From: Ananas comosus
Taxonomy: Eukaryota > Streptophyta > Magnoliopsida > Poales > Bromeliaceae
Reading direction: 5' to 3'
Length of the DNA stretch: 64,000 bases
Assembly (NCBI RefSeq): GCF_001540865.1
Contig: NC_033641.1
Span: 1,122,810-1,186,809 of the forward strand
Below the pieces are notes generated by a model that saw only the letters and a program-made list of their open reading frames with translations, was not told the origin of the DNA and did no database searches. The position numbers and the translations under genes were made by a program. This document shows positions 46,301 through 57,895 of this stretch, piece by piece; within the stretch, counting starts at the first letter, position 1, and every line of letters starts with the position of its first letter.

Positions 46301-46657
46301 GGGAAAACTTCAAAAACCCCCCCTGTGGTTTTATGCATTCTCACTTTACTACCCTGTAGTTTAAAACGTATCAATTTGCCCCCCTGTGGTTTCATTTTTA
46401 TCTTTTCGGAAGCTTTTTCGTTAACATTTCGTTAAATTATATACAAAAAACTTCAGATAACCATCTATATTTATCGAATATTCACTTTAGTATCCTTTAA
46501 TTTTAACTTTGTCACTGATTTAAGAAAAAAATAATAATAAAATTGATAACAAAAAGAGAAAAACGAAACCACAGGGGGGCAAATTGATACGTTTTAAACC
46601 ACAGTGTACTAAAGTAAGAAAGCACGAAACCATAGGGGGGGTTTTTGAAGTTTTCCC
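46301..46657. mobile_element. MITE (family M3) with 9-bp target duplication
   Basis: Ends GGGAAAACTTCAAAAACCCC and its inverted partner. tatccataa flanks both sides (46292..46300 and 46658..46666). Internal ccctgtggtttcat and its inverse repeat as in 42250..42671. Confidence 0.9.
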
Positions 46658-46666
46658 TATCCATAA

Positions 46667-47560
46667 ACTATTCATGTTGAAGAGGTCAAAAAAAAAAAAA
46701 AAGAAAAGAAAAAAAAAAGTAACTTTATTAATTGTACCTTTCCAAATGATTGGGTAAATTTTGGAAAATGATGTCACAATTTGGTCCTTATATATTTTTT
46801 TATTTAATTATGTACATTAAATTTGTCTATTTAAAAAGTAAGTTAATTTTTGCTAAACACTTGTTGGGTAGCACAGTAATTATTATCTGAAGTGAATATT
46901 TTAACAAAAAAATTTAAATAGATATAATTTAGCATCTGAAGTGTGACAAATGTTAGAATTTAGGCACTAAAGTGCTAAAGTAAATAAATAGAACAAAAAC
47001 TAAACAACAATAAATGGAATGTAGAGCGACTACACAAACATTTTAATTTTGTCATTTAAATCATTTTAGAATTTTTTTAAAAAAAATTCAATAGCTAAAT
47101 TAGCTATATTTAGTTTATTAATGCAATTTTTTTTGGACAAAGTGATTAAAACTATTAAGTTTGATAAAATTCTCAAATTATTTTTTTTTATTAAAATCAA
47201 TTTATAAGGTGTTTGGTTTTCCGAAAAATATTTTAGAAAATAATTTTCTGACTAAAAAATATTTCCTGTCTATTTTGATTTCTAGAAAAAATAATTTTTT
47301 CAATTTTTTTTCAGATTTTATAGAAAAGTAATGTTTTTATTTTGCAAATTTTTTACTCAAAAAATAAAACCTGTGAAAAAAATTAATTTTTATAATTTTT
47401 TCTAAAAAAAATTAAATTTCTAGGTTTTTCAGAAACCAAACAAACAACCCTCTGATTCCAAAACAGCAAAAGTTTGGGGTTGCAAATCCAAAAAGCTGAG
47501 GGAGGTATTTAAAAATAACTTATAGTTGAGGGGTCTTTTTGCATTTTTAACCGGTTTATC
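46667..47560. other. AT-rich repeat DNA
   Basis: No gene seen. Near 47500..47545 the bases gagggaggtatttaaaa and tagttgaggggtcttttt are the inverse of accctcaactatagg and cacccctcaaattt at 44765..44815. The whole stretch 44750..47545 may therefore be bounded by inverted ends. Confidence 0.4.
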
Positions 47561-48467
47561 ATCTCACCCACTCCCTTTCTCCTTTTCCCCTTTAATTTCG
47601 ACCCCCTTTTATCTCTCCACTCTCTCTCTCTCTCTCTCCATTTTCGGGTATTTTGAGCTTCTTAGATAAAATTTCCATTTTAGGTATATATTTTTCCCCT
47701 CTTCCCCTCTCTCTCTCTCTCCCTTTAATTGGTCCTTATCTACAGATTAAATTTTGTTTCTGCAAAAAAAAAAGCTCTTTTTTTAAGGGTATTTTCTCCC
47801 TTTTCCATGTTTCCAACTTCGAATCATGCAATTTTAAGGCAAATTTTAGGGTTTTCCCATTACAAATCTCTTGATCTGTGTGGAAGTTCTGATATTTTTG
47901 ATGTTGGTAGCTAAAGATCCCAACTTTATGCTGTAGATCTGTTGTGTTTTATCTCCTCTTTCGTGGGTTTTGATTTTTTTTTTTTTTTTTTTGATGATTT
48001 GTGAAGTGCCCTTTAAATATTTTTTGTTGAATAACTCTGCTAAAGTGTATTGTTTGGTTGATTTTTCTTTTCTTTTTTTTTCCAATGCAAAAAAGGGATC
48101 TTTAGTTGTTTTAGCTTCTATGAGCTCCATTTAGGGGGGAAAAAAAAAATATTTGTTAGATTTTGGTTACTTTTGTTTTGAAGCTCTGTAAAAATATCTA
48201 AACTATTGCGTTGATGAGGTTTATAAGAAATAATACTTGCTAGTCCTTTGGACTTGCATTTAATTTTTGGCACTGATGATGTAGTAGTATTTGTTATATT
48301 ATGTTTTATGAGATTAAATATTTTTATTGAATAACTCTGCTAAAGTGTGTTGTTTGGTTGATTCATTTTTTCCTTTTTCTTGTTTTTTTTCTCCCATTTG
48401 TGATTCCAATGTAAAAAAAAGAATCTTTACTTGTTTTAGGTACTATGAGCTCCATTTAGAAATTAAA

Positions 48468-49073
48468 AATCTGTTTGTTTGGGTGAAAGTGGAGAGGGAT
48501 GAAGTCATTTTCAGCCAGAAACGATCACTTTTGTTGTTTGTTTCACCGTAATAAAAGAAACAGTCGAAACTCGAGTTACTTGAAACAACGTAATTGACTT
48601 CGGTACAGTGAAGAGAGGTGAAGGAAAAAATAATAAAATAATACAAATGAATAATGCTAGTTATATTTAAATATATTTAATTATGGTACTAATTACTCTT
48701 TTATTTTGTTTGCATATTTTAAATATATTTAATTATGGTACTAATTACTCTTTTATTTAGTTTGCATATTTAAGTTTTATTACTTTCTTATTTAGTTTGT
48801 ACATCTAAAATATGATAAAAATTGATTACTTAAGTATTTATATTAAAATTTTTAATTATATAGGAAGTTAATTATATTCTTTTTATTTATTATATTATAA
48901 TTTATTATTTATGCATAAATTATAGTTTTACATTATTCACTTTCTGCTAAACAAACAGCAAAACTGAAAAACTTCACTTCCATAACTATGAAATAAACAG
49001 CAGAGGAGAAGTAGCTTTCACCTAACTCCACTTCAACCCAAAGTCCAGTTTCGGTGAAACAAACAGGCCCTAA
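48468..49073. mobile_element. probable insertion with inverted ends
   Basis: Left ctgtttgtttgggtgaaagtgg and right gtttcggtgaaacaaacagg are inverted relatives. Internal cagaaacgatcactttt/ttgtttgtttcaccg matches the same theme. Non-coding, inside the F-box gene leader. Confidence 0.55.
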
Positions 49074-49449
49074 TGGGTGATCTTTGATATCCTATATTAG
49101 CTTTAAAGGTTTTGGTTACTTTAGTTCTGAAGCTCTTTAAAAATATCTAAGCTGTTGTGTTAATGAAGTTTATAAGAAATAATACTTACTAATCCTTTGG
49201 ACTAACATTTAATTTTTGGCACTGATGATGTAGTAGTATTTGTTATATTATGTTTTAATCTTATATGATTTTGCCATTTTTGTTGCATGAAGTTTTTGAA
49301 ACCATTTCTCCTTTGATGCTTTAATTGATTGGGGGTCTTTGTCACCTGTTTTTTCGATGCTCGAGTTGATCTTTGGCCTAAATATGGCTTCATTATCTTC
49401 AATTGCAGCATGCCATGAGGATTCATATATGTTCCGCTTAAGAAAATTG

Positions 49450-49830
49450 GTTCACAATCTTAATACTTTTAGAAGTACTGAGCCCTTCATACTTCCACGT
49501 CGTTTCTGATGACAGGACATACGAATTAATTATCACTAGTATATCTTGTGAACTTCCTAGGAACCAAATTTCGTCATTTTTCGACATTATTTATCTATTG
49601 TTCAAATGGTCTGAAAATTAACCATTTTCGATGACAAATATAAGGTGTATTTGGGACAACTTGATCACTAGATAAATAATGTCAAAAAAATCACGAAAAT
49701 TTTGGTTTCTAGGAAGTTCATGAGCTGCAGATCATGTTTAAAGCCACCGATCGTCGATTCAGATATCCTGTCACTGGAAACGACGGGGAAGCATCAAGGA
49801 CTTGGTACCTCGAAAAGTATTCTAGCTCAT
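49450..49830. mobile_element. M1-family MITE
   Basis: Left arm cacgtcgtttctgatgacagg, cttcctaggaacc, right arm ggtttctaggaagttcatga, gatcgtcgattcaga, cactggaaacgacg; centre cgacattatttatctattg against gataaataatgtca. Ends are approximate. Confidence 0.65.
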
Positions 49831-50609
49831 TTCTAGATATTAGTTCTTTGTTTAAATTAGCGATTACTTCCAATAGATTTGTGAGCATAGTCGTTGTTTG
49901 TAGTGCCATGTTATTATCATTATTACGTACAATCCAAGATATATCCCGGGAATTTGAGTTGTCAAGAACGCAACTAAAGTGTGAGAGAGCTCAATTGACT
50001 TGGTTTTTAACTTGATATCAACCCTCTAGAGATTGAAGTACAATTTCTAATCTAAGAAAATAGTTGAACAATACAAGAACATTCACGAAACATATCACAA
50101 GGGATTTGTTTTCTTCTTTAATAAAGTCAGCTTGGTATATTCTATTGTGAATTTGTGATATTCTAAAGATATTCTAAATTGCACAACTCCTTTAAATTCC
50201 AACCTGTTTCGTGTCGTTTTAAAAGTGGATTGGCACCGATTCCATTGCCACTATAATTGGAAATATACAAGTGTTTACATACTGAAAAAAGCAAGGATGT
50301 TTGGCCAATAGAAGGTAAATAGGGGCTTCGTAGGTATCTCGATCATGCAATTCATCTGATCATTAATCGTAATCAGATACTTCCATGTTTTCTTCATATA
50401 TAGACATTGCAAATAAATATGTTATCTTCGACGTATGTTACAATGATAGTTTACAGTTTCACGACTTTTTCTCACTTGAATGTTTCACTGAATTGGATGC
50501 TTTTCAAGTATTGCAATTCTTAGAAGTTGTCAACCACATTAAACGGTTGCCTGATACCTGGAAAAGAATGTGTTACCTTATTTACTATAATTTTTTTTTG
50601 TTTGTTGCA

Positions 50610-50678
50610 GTTGATTCAAATTCAGAAAATGGAGGCTACAGGAGGTTAAGTATAATTTACATTTCTGTGGCTGTCAGT

Positions 50679-50722
<44 letters not shown>

Positions 50723-51111
50723 GCGCGCGCGCGTGATAAAATTTATAATGTCATTGGCGTTCTTTGTAGATTCTGGAAAATGGTCAGTGGAAAGAACAAA
50801 TTTTACGACATTAATAAGGTGATTGGCTTCTCGCGGTCAATCGACAAAGCTTGCTCCAAAAGGTGCCTCTCTCGAATGGCATTTGAGACGGAGAGAACAA
50901 AATCGAGGGCGTCATCGGTGTTCAAGAACCAAAGTTCCGCATCGTTCAAGCCCTTGTCTCTGAAAATTCCTATAAATGATGGATACCATGAATCGCCCCA
51001 CTTGACCAATCACCACATATAATATATCGGAAAACTCCTGTTACTCTCCCCCATTGTCGAGGAGGCACGCTAAAAAGCGAGCTTAACGAAATCCTTTGCA
51101 TAAGCTTTGCA
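50610..51111 (+). other. 5' untranslated exons of the F-box/kelch gene with an upstream ORF
   Basis: ttgttgcag|TTGATTC at 50610 and GGAG|gttaag at about 50646 look like a short leader exon. ttctttgtag|ATTCTGG at about 50771 opens the exon that continues into the coding start. An upstream ORF of 80 codons (50780..51022) ends 89 nt before the main ATG and could lower translation. The exact junctions are predictions. A (CT)n tract with gcgcgcgcg lies in the intron at about 50680..50732. Confidence 0.5.
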
Positions 51112-52795
51112 ATGCCCGGTTTCATTGCCGCAAAGAAGCAGTTTGCCGAATCGGAGATGAGCCTCGGCTCGGAAACTTCTGCTGGGCTGAACCCTGAAGG
51201 GCTTTCGACCGAAGCAGAAAACGGGTTTCATTGGGCTTTAATACCCGGGTTACCCGACGACGTTGCAAAGTTTTGCCTTGCTTTAATACCCAGGTCCTAT
51301 TTTCCCACTATGGGTACTGTGTGCAAGAGTTGGAGATCATTTATCCAAAGCAAGGAGTTTATTATAGTGAGAAACGAGGCGGCGAAATTAGAGGAGTGGA
51401 TATATATGTTAACCGGCAATGAAGAAGGGAAGGGGAGTCATTGGGAGGTGCTAAGCTGCTTCGGGAAAAAGCAGTTTGCTCTTCCTCCTATGCCCGGTCC
51501 GACGAAAGCCGGTTTCGGAGTAGTTGTTCTCGATGGAAGGCTTTTGGTGATCGCAGGTTATTCGGCTGATCATGGGATAGAATATGTTTATGACGAGGTT
51601 TATCAATATGATTCGCGACTCAACAGGTATCGCTTTTATCTATATTTTTAATGTACAATTCGTTGCTACTTTAGAGAAAGTAACCAATGTATAGAACTTA
51701 CCTAAACTCTAGACCGTTTTGAATCGACTGTTTGACCCATTCAAAATTTTGATTTTGCTATCTAATCTTTCAGTTTGTTTAATTTGAGTCGGTCAATTGC
51801 ACTTTTGGCTTCAAATTTTGGCTACGTCGTTTATCATTACAGGTTTAGCTAGTATATATTTCATGTGATTCTCGCAACTATAAATTTATTAAAGTAAGAA
51901 ATTAGCTTAAAATTTTGAAGTCAAAGTGCCGTGACTTACTCAAATCAGACAAATTGAAAGGTCGGATAGTAAAATTAATTTTTGGAAAGGTCGGGCGGTT
52001 TTACCCTAGTAATTTCTATATTTGGTTGCAAATTGATGCGAGGATCAGATTGAATCCTATGAACTTATAATTTTATCATGCGGCTTTCCTTTACAACTCA
52101 GCTCTTCGAACTTTGAATCTTTTAGAGCTTCTATTGTGTTTGCGAGTCTCTGAACTTGTTGGTACAGATGGAGCATGCTTGCTAAGATGAACATTGCGCG
52201 CTACGACTTTGCATGCGCCGAGGTCAACGGGGCGGTGTACGCTGTGGGTGGCTATGGATCGGGCGGCGATAGCTTGTCGAGTGCCGAGGTGTATGATCCC
52301 GATCGAAACGAGTGGAGGCTCATTGAGAGCCTTAAGAAGCCTCGCTACGGATGCTTCGCGTGCAGCTTCGAGGACAAGCTCTACGTGATGGGCGGCCGCT
52401 CCAGCTTCACGATCGGCAGCTCCCGCTCCGTCGACGTGTACGACCCGTCGTACCACTCTTGGTGCGAGATCAAGAACGGGTGCGTGATGGTCACCGCGCA
52501 CGCGGTCCTCGGAAAGAGACTGTTTTGCATGGAGTGGCGGAATCAGAGGAAGCTGTCGATCTTCGATCCGGCCGACGGCTCGTGGCGGAAGGTTTCGGTG
52601 CCCCTGACGGGCAGCTCGAAGATAGGGTTCCGCTTCGGCATTCTCGACGGGAAACTGCTGCTGTTCTCACTGGAGGAAGAGCCCGGATACCAGACGCTGA
52701 TGTACGATCCGGATGCCCCGATGGGAGCAGAATGGCGGATATCGACGGTTAAGCCGTCTGGGCAGTGCTTGTGCACTGTGACCATCAAAGCGTGA
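51112..52795 (+). CDS. F-box/kelch-repeat protein (At1g67480-like)
   Basis: Two coding exons, 51112..51626 and 52168..52795, joined in phase 2 (CAACAG|gtatcg, gtacag|ATGG), giving 380 aa, close to the length of the Arabidopsis protein At1g67480. The F-box is at about residues 44-84 (LIPGLPDDVAKFCLALIPR, then FPTMGTVCKSWRSFI). Kelch repeats follow from about 117 to the end, with the typical GG and YD(P) positions: VLDGRLLVIAGY, NGAVYAVGGYG...SSAEVYDP, EDKLYVMGGRS...SVDVYDP, and weaker ones. By family it is the substrate-recognition subunit of an SCF ubiquitin ligase: the F-box binds SKP1 and the kelch propeller binds the target, which is unknown here. Exon 2 is strikingly GC-rich and exon 1 is not. 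The start follows the family N-terminus MPGFIAAKKQF. It is tail-to-tail with the next gene. Confidence 0.95.
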
Positions 52796-53731
52796 ATGTG
52801 TCGCATCGAGTTCGAATCACATCTAGTTCTCGGCGAGGGCAAGGTATTGTCGCTGTCGCTGTCGCTGTCGTTTTATTTTTGACAAACACATGAGGCTATG
52901 TTTATTTATGTGTGCTTCTCTTTGAGCTTTATCTTTATTTGCATGTGTTTTCATCAGAGGTTCATGAACTATATAATGAAATGCTTATATGAGTTAAGTA
53001 TGTTGAATTATTTATGAGAAAGATCGAGGCCCACAATGAAAAGTACAAGAGTTTTAAAGGACTTTTATGCAATTTGTCCATTTGTGCATGCACAATTTGT
53101 AAGAGGCCTTAATCACATAATTAACATGTTGGGTAAATTGCACTTTGGTCCTCAAACTCTCACAAAGTTTAATTTGTTGCAATTTTTGTTCAAACTTTCT
53201 GAATTGTTATGCTCAAGTCCTAACAATCTAATTTAATTGGCTAAATATTAACAAATTATTGATGTAAAAATAATATAACCATCTTAATTATTATCCTATC
53301 ATCAATCACAATATTATCATATTACTACTATATTAGTAACTAAATTAGATTGTGGAATTTGATTGCAATAATTAAAAAAAATTCAAGCAAAAAGTTATAA
53401 CAAATTAAATTTTATCTCACTGTTGTTTACATTTTTCAAATCTTACACTCAAAGAGTTCCAGCAATCTTAGAACTTCCCTCAGAAACTAAACTGTAACAC
53501 CTCTCAAACACTCTCAAACAGTTATTTCAAGAATCAATCGCCGCCGCCGACGCGTCGATAAGCGACGGCGAATAAAACAGCACCATATTTCTCCCTATAC
53601 ATCTCAACAAAGAACACATCTTGTGTAATGGCTCTGTATCATGTACATTGTTGTCGGGGAATCTGCGAAAACCATGTATGGTATGAACATACAAGCACTT
53701 CGCAAGAGCGAGCTGTGGCGAAAAGCCGTTT
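52796..53731. other. shared 3' intergenic region
   Basis: Holds the 3' ends of two convergent genes. A short gtcgct triplicate lies at about 52848. An M5-type inverted repeat lies at about 53128..53425 (gggtaaattgcactttggtc, aatctaatttaattgg and ctaaattagattgtgg). The stretch 53527..53731 is the probable 3' UTR of the minus-strand gene. Confidence 0.5.
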
Positions 53732-55278
53732 TCAGTGAGCAGGGCTCGTTTTCGGCTTCCTCCTCTCCTTGGAGCTGAGGCTTCGCGCAAGGTTCGGCAA
53801 GCAACACTGCATGCTCTTGAACTCTCTCTCTTTCTTTCGCTTCGTTTCTATTTTACCGGAGTTGGTATTGAGATTGAGGTTTTCCATTTCCGCGCCGCTT
53901 TTGGTCGCCCCGTTTTCGGTGTTTTTCGTGGTGGCATCCTCCTCGCCTTCTTGGTTCTCCTGAAGAAGTTCGGAGAGCTTCTGTTTTTGATGATTCGGAG
54001 AAGATTCAGGCGGAGAGTTAGGACTAAAGCCCAGAGGGGAGGATTTGGATGCTTGAGATCGTCGAGGGGTGGCGAAATGATGGTTCGGAGTACTTCCTCG
54101 CGAAGGAGTGAAGTCTAAAAATGAAATTGAAGGAACAAGAATGCGTTATTTCGAATCTGCATGCTGGAGCTTGAAGCATGTGTGTCAAATTAGAGCTTAT
54201 TTTTGAAGTCCGAGAGTTCTGATAAGGTTGTGAAGTATTCTACTTCTGCTTCTTGAATAGAGGAGCTATTCTAGAAAACCGAGCGAAAAGAAAGAGTTAG
54301 AGCAACCTTACCCCCATTTACGCTGAAGAAATCATCTTCGCAATCCGAATCCAAACACGGCCTCGATTCGAAGAAAGCATCATCTTTACTACCTATTGCC
54401 AAACATAATGTATCATTTATAGAAGTTAGAACTATGGATAATAGGCTTTAGAAGAAATACTCAGTGTAACATGGATTGATTGATTGAGCTTGAAATTAGA
54501 AAATGTTGTCCATTTATAGAATCAGGCTGGAATACTTGTGGAAGTAAGGGTTTACTTCCTGGCCATTTCATTTGATGAAGAATCCGAATTGACGATCCAC
54601 GTCGTTAAACTTGATCAACGCTATTTGAGCTTCTTATGTTTTGTATTTCACAACTTTAGGATATTATTTGCCTAGTGATCAAGCAATCTCAAATGATCTC
54701 AAACTCACTTTATATTAAATATTAGAAAATGTTAATTTTGAGACTGCTCGAATGTTGGGTAAATAATATCATAAAATTGTAAAATTTGAAGCCTAACAAG
54801 TTCTAATAGTCTAAATCAAAATTAATAGTGTGGATCGTCAATTCAGATTTTCCATTATAAAAAACGACGCGAAAGTAAACTCTTTTGTTTACTTCTAAAG
54901 GCTTTCAAGCTAGACTCTCCATATATATTCCTGCAAAATTAAAATTTATGTACATATATATTCCCGTAAAATATGAATTTTATGTCTGCCCTTGTTGCAA
55001 CCAGCACAAGAAAGTAGAAATTGGAAATGAACAAGAAAAAGAAAAAAAAAAAAAAGAAAAAAAAGAAAAGACAAGAAAATTTAAAGAAAAATTTAGAGGT
55101 AGCAAAATGGTTTGATGCATTGTTAAACAACAACCATTACAATAGTGCTAATAGCAAATAAAGAGAAAACAGCCAGTTTGACTATTTTCAAAAGCTTAGG
55201 TTGACCTGAAATTGCTACAGAAAAAAGCCATAAACTTACACCATAATCTACATTCTTATCTTTTCCCTTTTTCTTTTG

Positions 55279-55326
<48 letters not shown>

Positions 55327-57332
55327 GCAAACTACCCTTTTAGAGAGAGAGAGAGGGGTAGCAAACTACCCTTTTATTCATTTTTGTAAACAAACTTAGC
55401 TAGAAATATGAAGCTATTAAGCTTCTAATTTGGAACCTCAGATAACAACCATCAAGCTCTTAGCAAATTACGCTAGGTATAGTCGGAATCTTTTGTTAAA
55501 AAATATTTTTAGAATTAGGAGTCTGAGATCCAATAACCCTGGTTAGGGTTCCTCCCCTGAAACTCAAATTCCTAACCCCTCCGACACCCCGTTCAGATGC
55601 CTTACCACTAGAATGCGAATAATTTGGCCTCCACATTCTTATCAAAATTTACGAAATTACTTTCTTTACATAAATCTATCCACCCAACCACTTAAAAGAA
55701 AGGCAAAATTTTGGGTGAATTTGTCAATAAATCAGGAAGTTCAATTCAAAATATTCATAGTTTTTCACAATTTTGGTATGAGAAAAGAAATGAAACTCAC
55801 AAGATGTTACAGTGTACCCTATAAATTTCTCTCTCCAAGTCAACTCTTTTGGTTCCATGATTTTTTTAAAAAAAAATCAATTAAATTGGAAATTTTGTCA
55901 ACGTTAACTGTTCTATATGTTTTTCCAGCCAATGATATTACAAATTGTTTTGATAGTTAACAACTGATCCCCAATAATATCATTAATTTTGATAAATTTT
56001 CAATTCAATTTAAAAAAATAAATGAATAAAATTTGATAAGATACCAACCAGAAAAAGTAAATTTGGAGAGCCTATTTCTCAGTGTCCTATAGTTGAGGGA
56101 GTTTACATACATTTTGTCATAAAATATCCATAACTGATAACTCTTTACATTTTGGTTGCACACAATATTCATTAAATCTAATCAAATTTAATAATTATAA
56201 ATATTGATTAAAACTGATAATTTTTTTCATCTCCACATCAAAATAAACTTTGTTAATAATAGCATTTTCTTTTACTACAATAAAACAAGGAAAAAAATTT
56301 TTCAAATCCACAGGGTGTGACAATTTACCTTATTATACAATTAAGGTAAAAATTTATGCTAATCCCCTCTACTATAGGCTATTCTAAAATGACTCCCCCA
56401 ACTTTTTTTTATATTAGTTAGTTTAAAAAATTTAGCTAAAAATGTATAAAAGTTATCTGAACCACGAACCATTTTGATTTAATTATCTAATCTTTCAAAA
56501 TTTTAAATTAAGTACTCAATCTTTTAATTTATTTGATATAAATTATTCGATGGCTCTGTGCGCACAAAATTTAAACCAACCAATTATTTATTTTAACGAA
56601 TTTTATCAAATAAAATAAACCAAACTCATAAAGATAAACGATACATTCGAATTTTGAACTTAAAAACATACTATCTGACTCAAATTAAATAAATTTTAAA
56701 AATTAGACAATAAAATCAAAATTTTTAAAGATCAGATAACCAGATCAAAATGGACAACAGTTAAAATATGTTTTATAAATTTTTACCAAAATCTTAGCAA
56801 ATTTATTGATTTCATAAGTTATTAACCAGTAATCAAGCTAGTTTTATTGGCTAAAAAGTTATTAAAGTTATTGAATTTGATAAAATTACTACTAAATTTG
56901 ATAAAATCTCTAGATTCTTTCACTAAAATTACATAATTTTGAAAAAAAAAAGTAGAATTTGAGGGAGTCTTGAGGGGCCAATTTCAGAATCGGCTACAGT
57001 TGAGGGGTTGTTCATACATTTTCACCTTGATTAAATATCTTAATCGTTGAAATCTACTATCAAATTAAACCCTCAATCAAATCAATCCAAATCATACGAA
57101 CCAAAATCAAACAATCATTTATGATACAATCTAAAACCCTAAAACGAACAACGAAAACAAAATTAAATCACAAAAAAAGGGGTAAAAAAAAAAGTTCCAT
57201 ACCCGAATCGGATCCGAGGGAGTTGCGATTGGATCCCAATGCCCCATCGCCATTGTTAGGGTTTCTCTTCCTGCGGGGCAACGAAAATGGGATCCTCCTC
57301 GCCTTCGATCCCTCGCGGACGCCGAATTTCAT
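53732..57332 (-). CDS. plant-specific protein similar to At3g27210, unknown function
   Basis: Three minus-strand exons: 57203..57332, 54312..54392 and 53732..54114, both junctions phase 1 (TCGG|gtatgg, aatag|GTAGT; GGGG|gtaagg, tttag|ACTTC), 197 aa. Residues 1-40 are basic (KFGVREGSKARRIPFSLPRR). The middle SKDDAFFESRPCLDSDCEDD followed by FFSVNGDFTPSRGSTPNHH is the hallmark of a plant family that includes At3g27210, and the C-terminus SMQCCLPNLARSLSSKERRK is also shared. A short acidic/Lys-rich stretch (KQKLSELLQENQEGEED) lies between. No transmembrane segment or catalytic motif. The N-terminus differs from what I remember of the family, so an alternative first exon is possible. Intron 1 (2.8 kb) contains a MITE, a SINE and another inverted repeat. 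Leader DNA upstream of 57332 has ccctaa motifs and a GA/GT tract. Confidence 0.85.
54517..54920. mobile_element. M1-family MITE in intron 1 of the At3g27210-like gene
   Basis: Left tcaggctggaatacttgtgg, gatccacgtcgttaaacttg, ttgcctagtgatcaa; right ttgggtaaataatatcat, tggatcgtcaattcaga, aaacgacgcgaaagtaaac, tttcaagctagactct. The arms are inverted, about 400 bp in total. Confidence 0.7.
55262..55490 (-). mobile_element. degenerate SINE, minus orientation
   Basis: Matches 40621..40777 in order: ttcttttggggagagag, ggtagcaaactacc, aacaaacttagctagaaatatgaa, taatttggaacctcagataacaacc, gctaggtatagtcgg. The tail part contains a (GA)n expansion and a duplicated gagaggggtagcaaactaccc unit. Confidence 0.65.
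56340..57032. mobile_element. large inverted-repeat (foldback) element
   Basis: Left aaggtaaaaatttatgctaatcccctc, tataggctattctaaaatgac; right ttgagggagtcttgagggg, agaatcggctacagttgagg, acattttcaccttgatta, the inverted partner. It sits in intron 1 just 3' of exon 1 of the At3g27210-like gene. Related ends occur at about 44755 and 47500. Confidence 0.55.
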
Positions 57333-57514
57333 GGCGGAAACTCTAGGATTTCGGCCTCAAATTAGGGTTTTTCGAGGACGAAGGATCAAACAATTGGGCA
57401 CAAAATTCGATTTGGATTTGAGAGAGAGAGAGTGTGTGTGTAAAAAGAGATATTTTTGTTATGATTTGATAAAAATGTGTGGAGACCCCTCAACTATAGC
57501 CAAATTAGAAATAG

Positions 57515-57895
57515 ACATCTCAACTTTCAGGATTAATTTCATACAGATCCCTACAAACATAATAAATTATAAATACATCTTTATAAAATTCAACTTTCAT
57601 ATGTTGTTTCTATAAAAGTAATAATATTTTCAAATACGCCTTTCAGATTTGTTATCGTTAAAGGACTATTTATTTTATAAATAAAATGATCTTTTTGACA
57701 TTACAGATATATCCCTCCAAATGGTTAATTCACCTTATTAATTAATTAGGATTAAGTATTTTACTTATGGTTAACTAATTTTTTTCTCAAGAATCCTAAC
57801 GGTAGAGACATATTTAAAAAACATCAGGACTTTTGCAGAAACAACATATAAAAGTTAAACTTTATAAAAATATATTTGCAGTTCACTATATTTTC
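57515..57895. mobile_element. M4-family MITE
   Basis: Left ggattaatttcatacagatccc, aactttcatatgttgtttc, cttttgtt-like; right catcaggacttttgcagaaac, aacatataaaagttaaactt, tatatttgcagttcactata: the same inverted order as 62785..63228. It lies upstream of the At3g27210-like gene (within its probable promoter). Confidence 0.6.

Larger units (their letters stand above)
47560..50609 (+). other. probable 5' leader and first intron region of the F-box/kelch gene
   Basis: A pyrimidine-rich start (ctctctctctctctccattttc, 47620) typical of plant leaders is followed by long introns-like DNA. Two internal duplications are visible: gaataactctgctaaagtgt at 48030 and 48330, and aagtttataagaaataatac-type blocks at about 48180..48310 and 49115..49260. 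No splice junction of the first leader exon could be fixed, so transcription start and first exon are inferred. Confidence 0.4.

Noticed and set aside
50803..51009. Minus-strand gene opposite the F-box leader
   Set aside because: No splice or family signal; the stretch is better explained as leader exon of the F-box gene.
1334..52795. Idea that the cysteine-rich peptides plus the F-box gene form a self-incompatibility locus
   Set aside because: The F-box gene is the At1g67480-type kelch protein, not an S-locus F-box, it lies 13 kb from the cluster on the other strand, and no receptor kinase or S-RNase is present.
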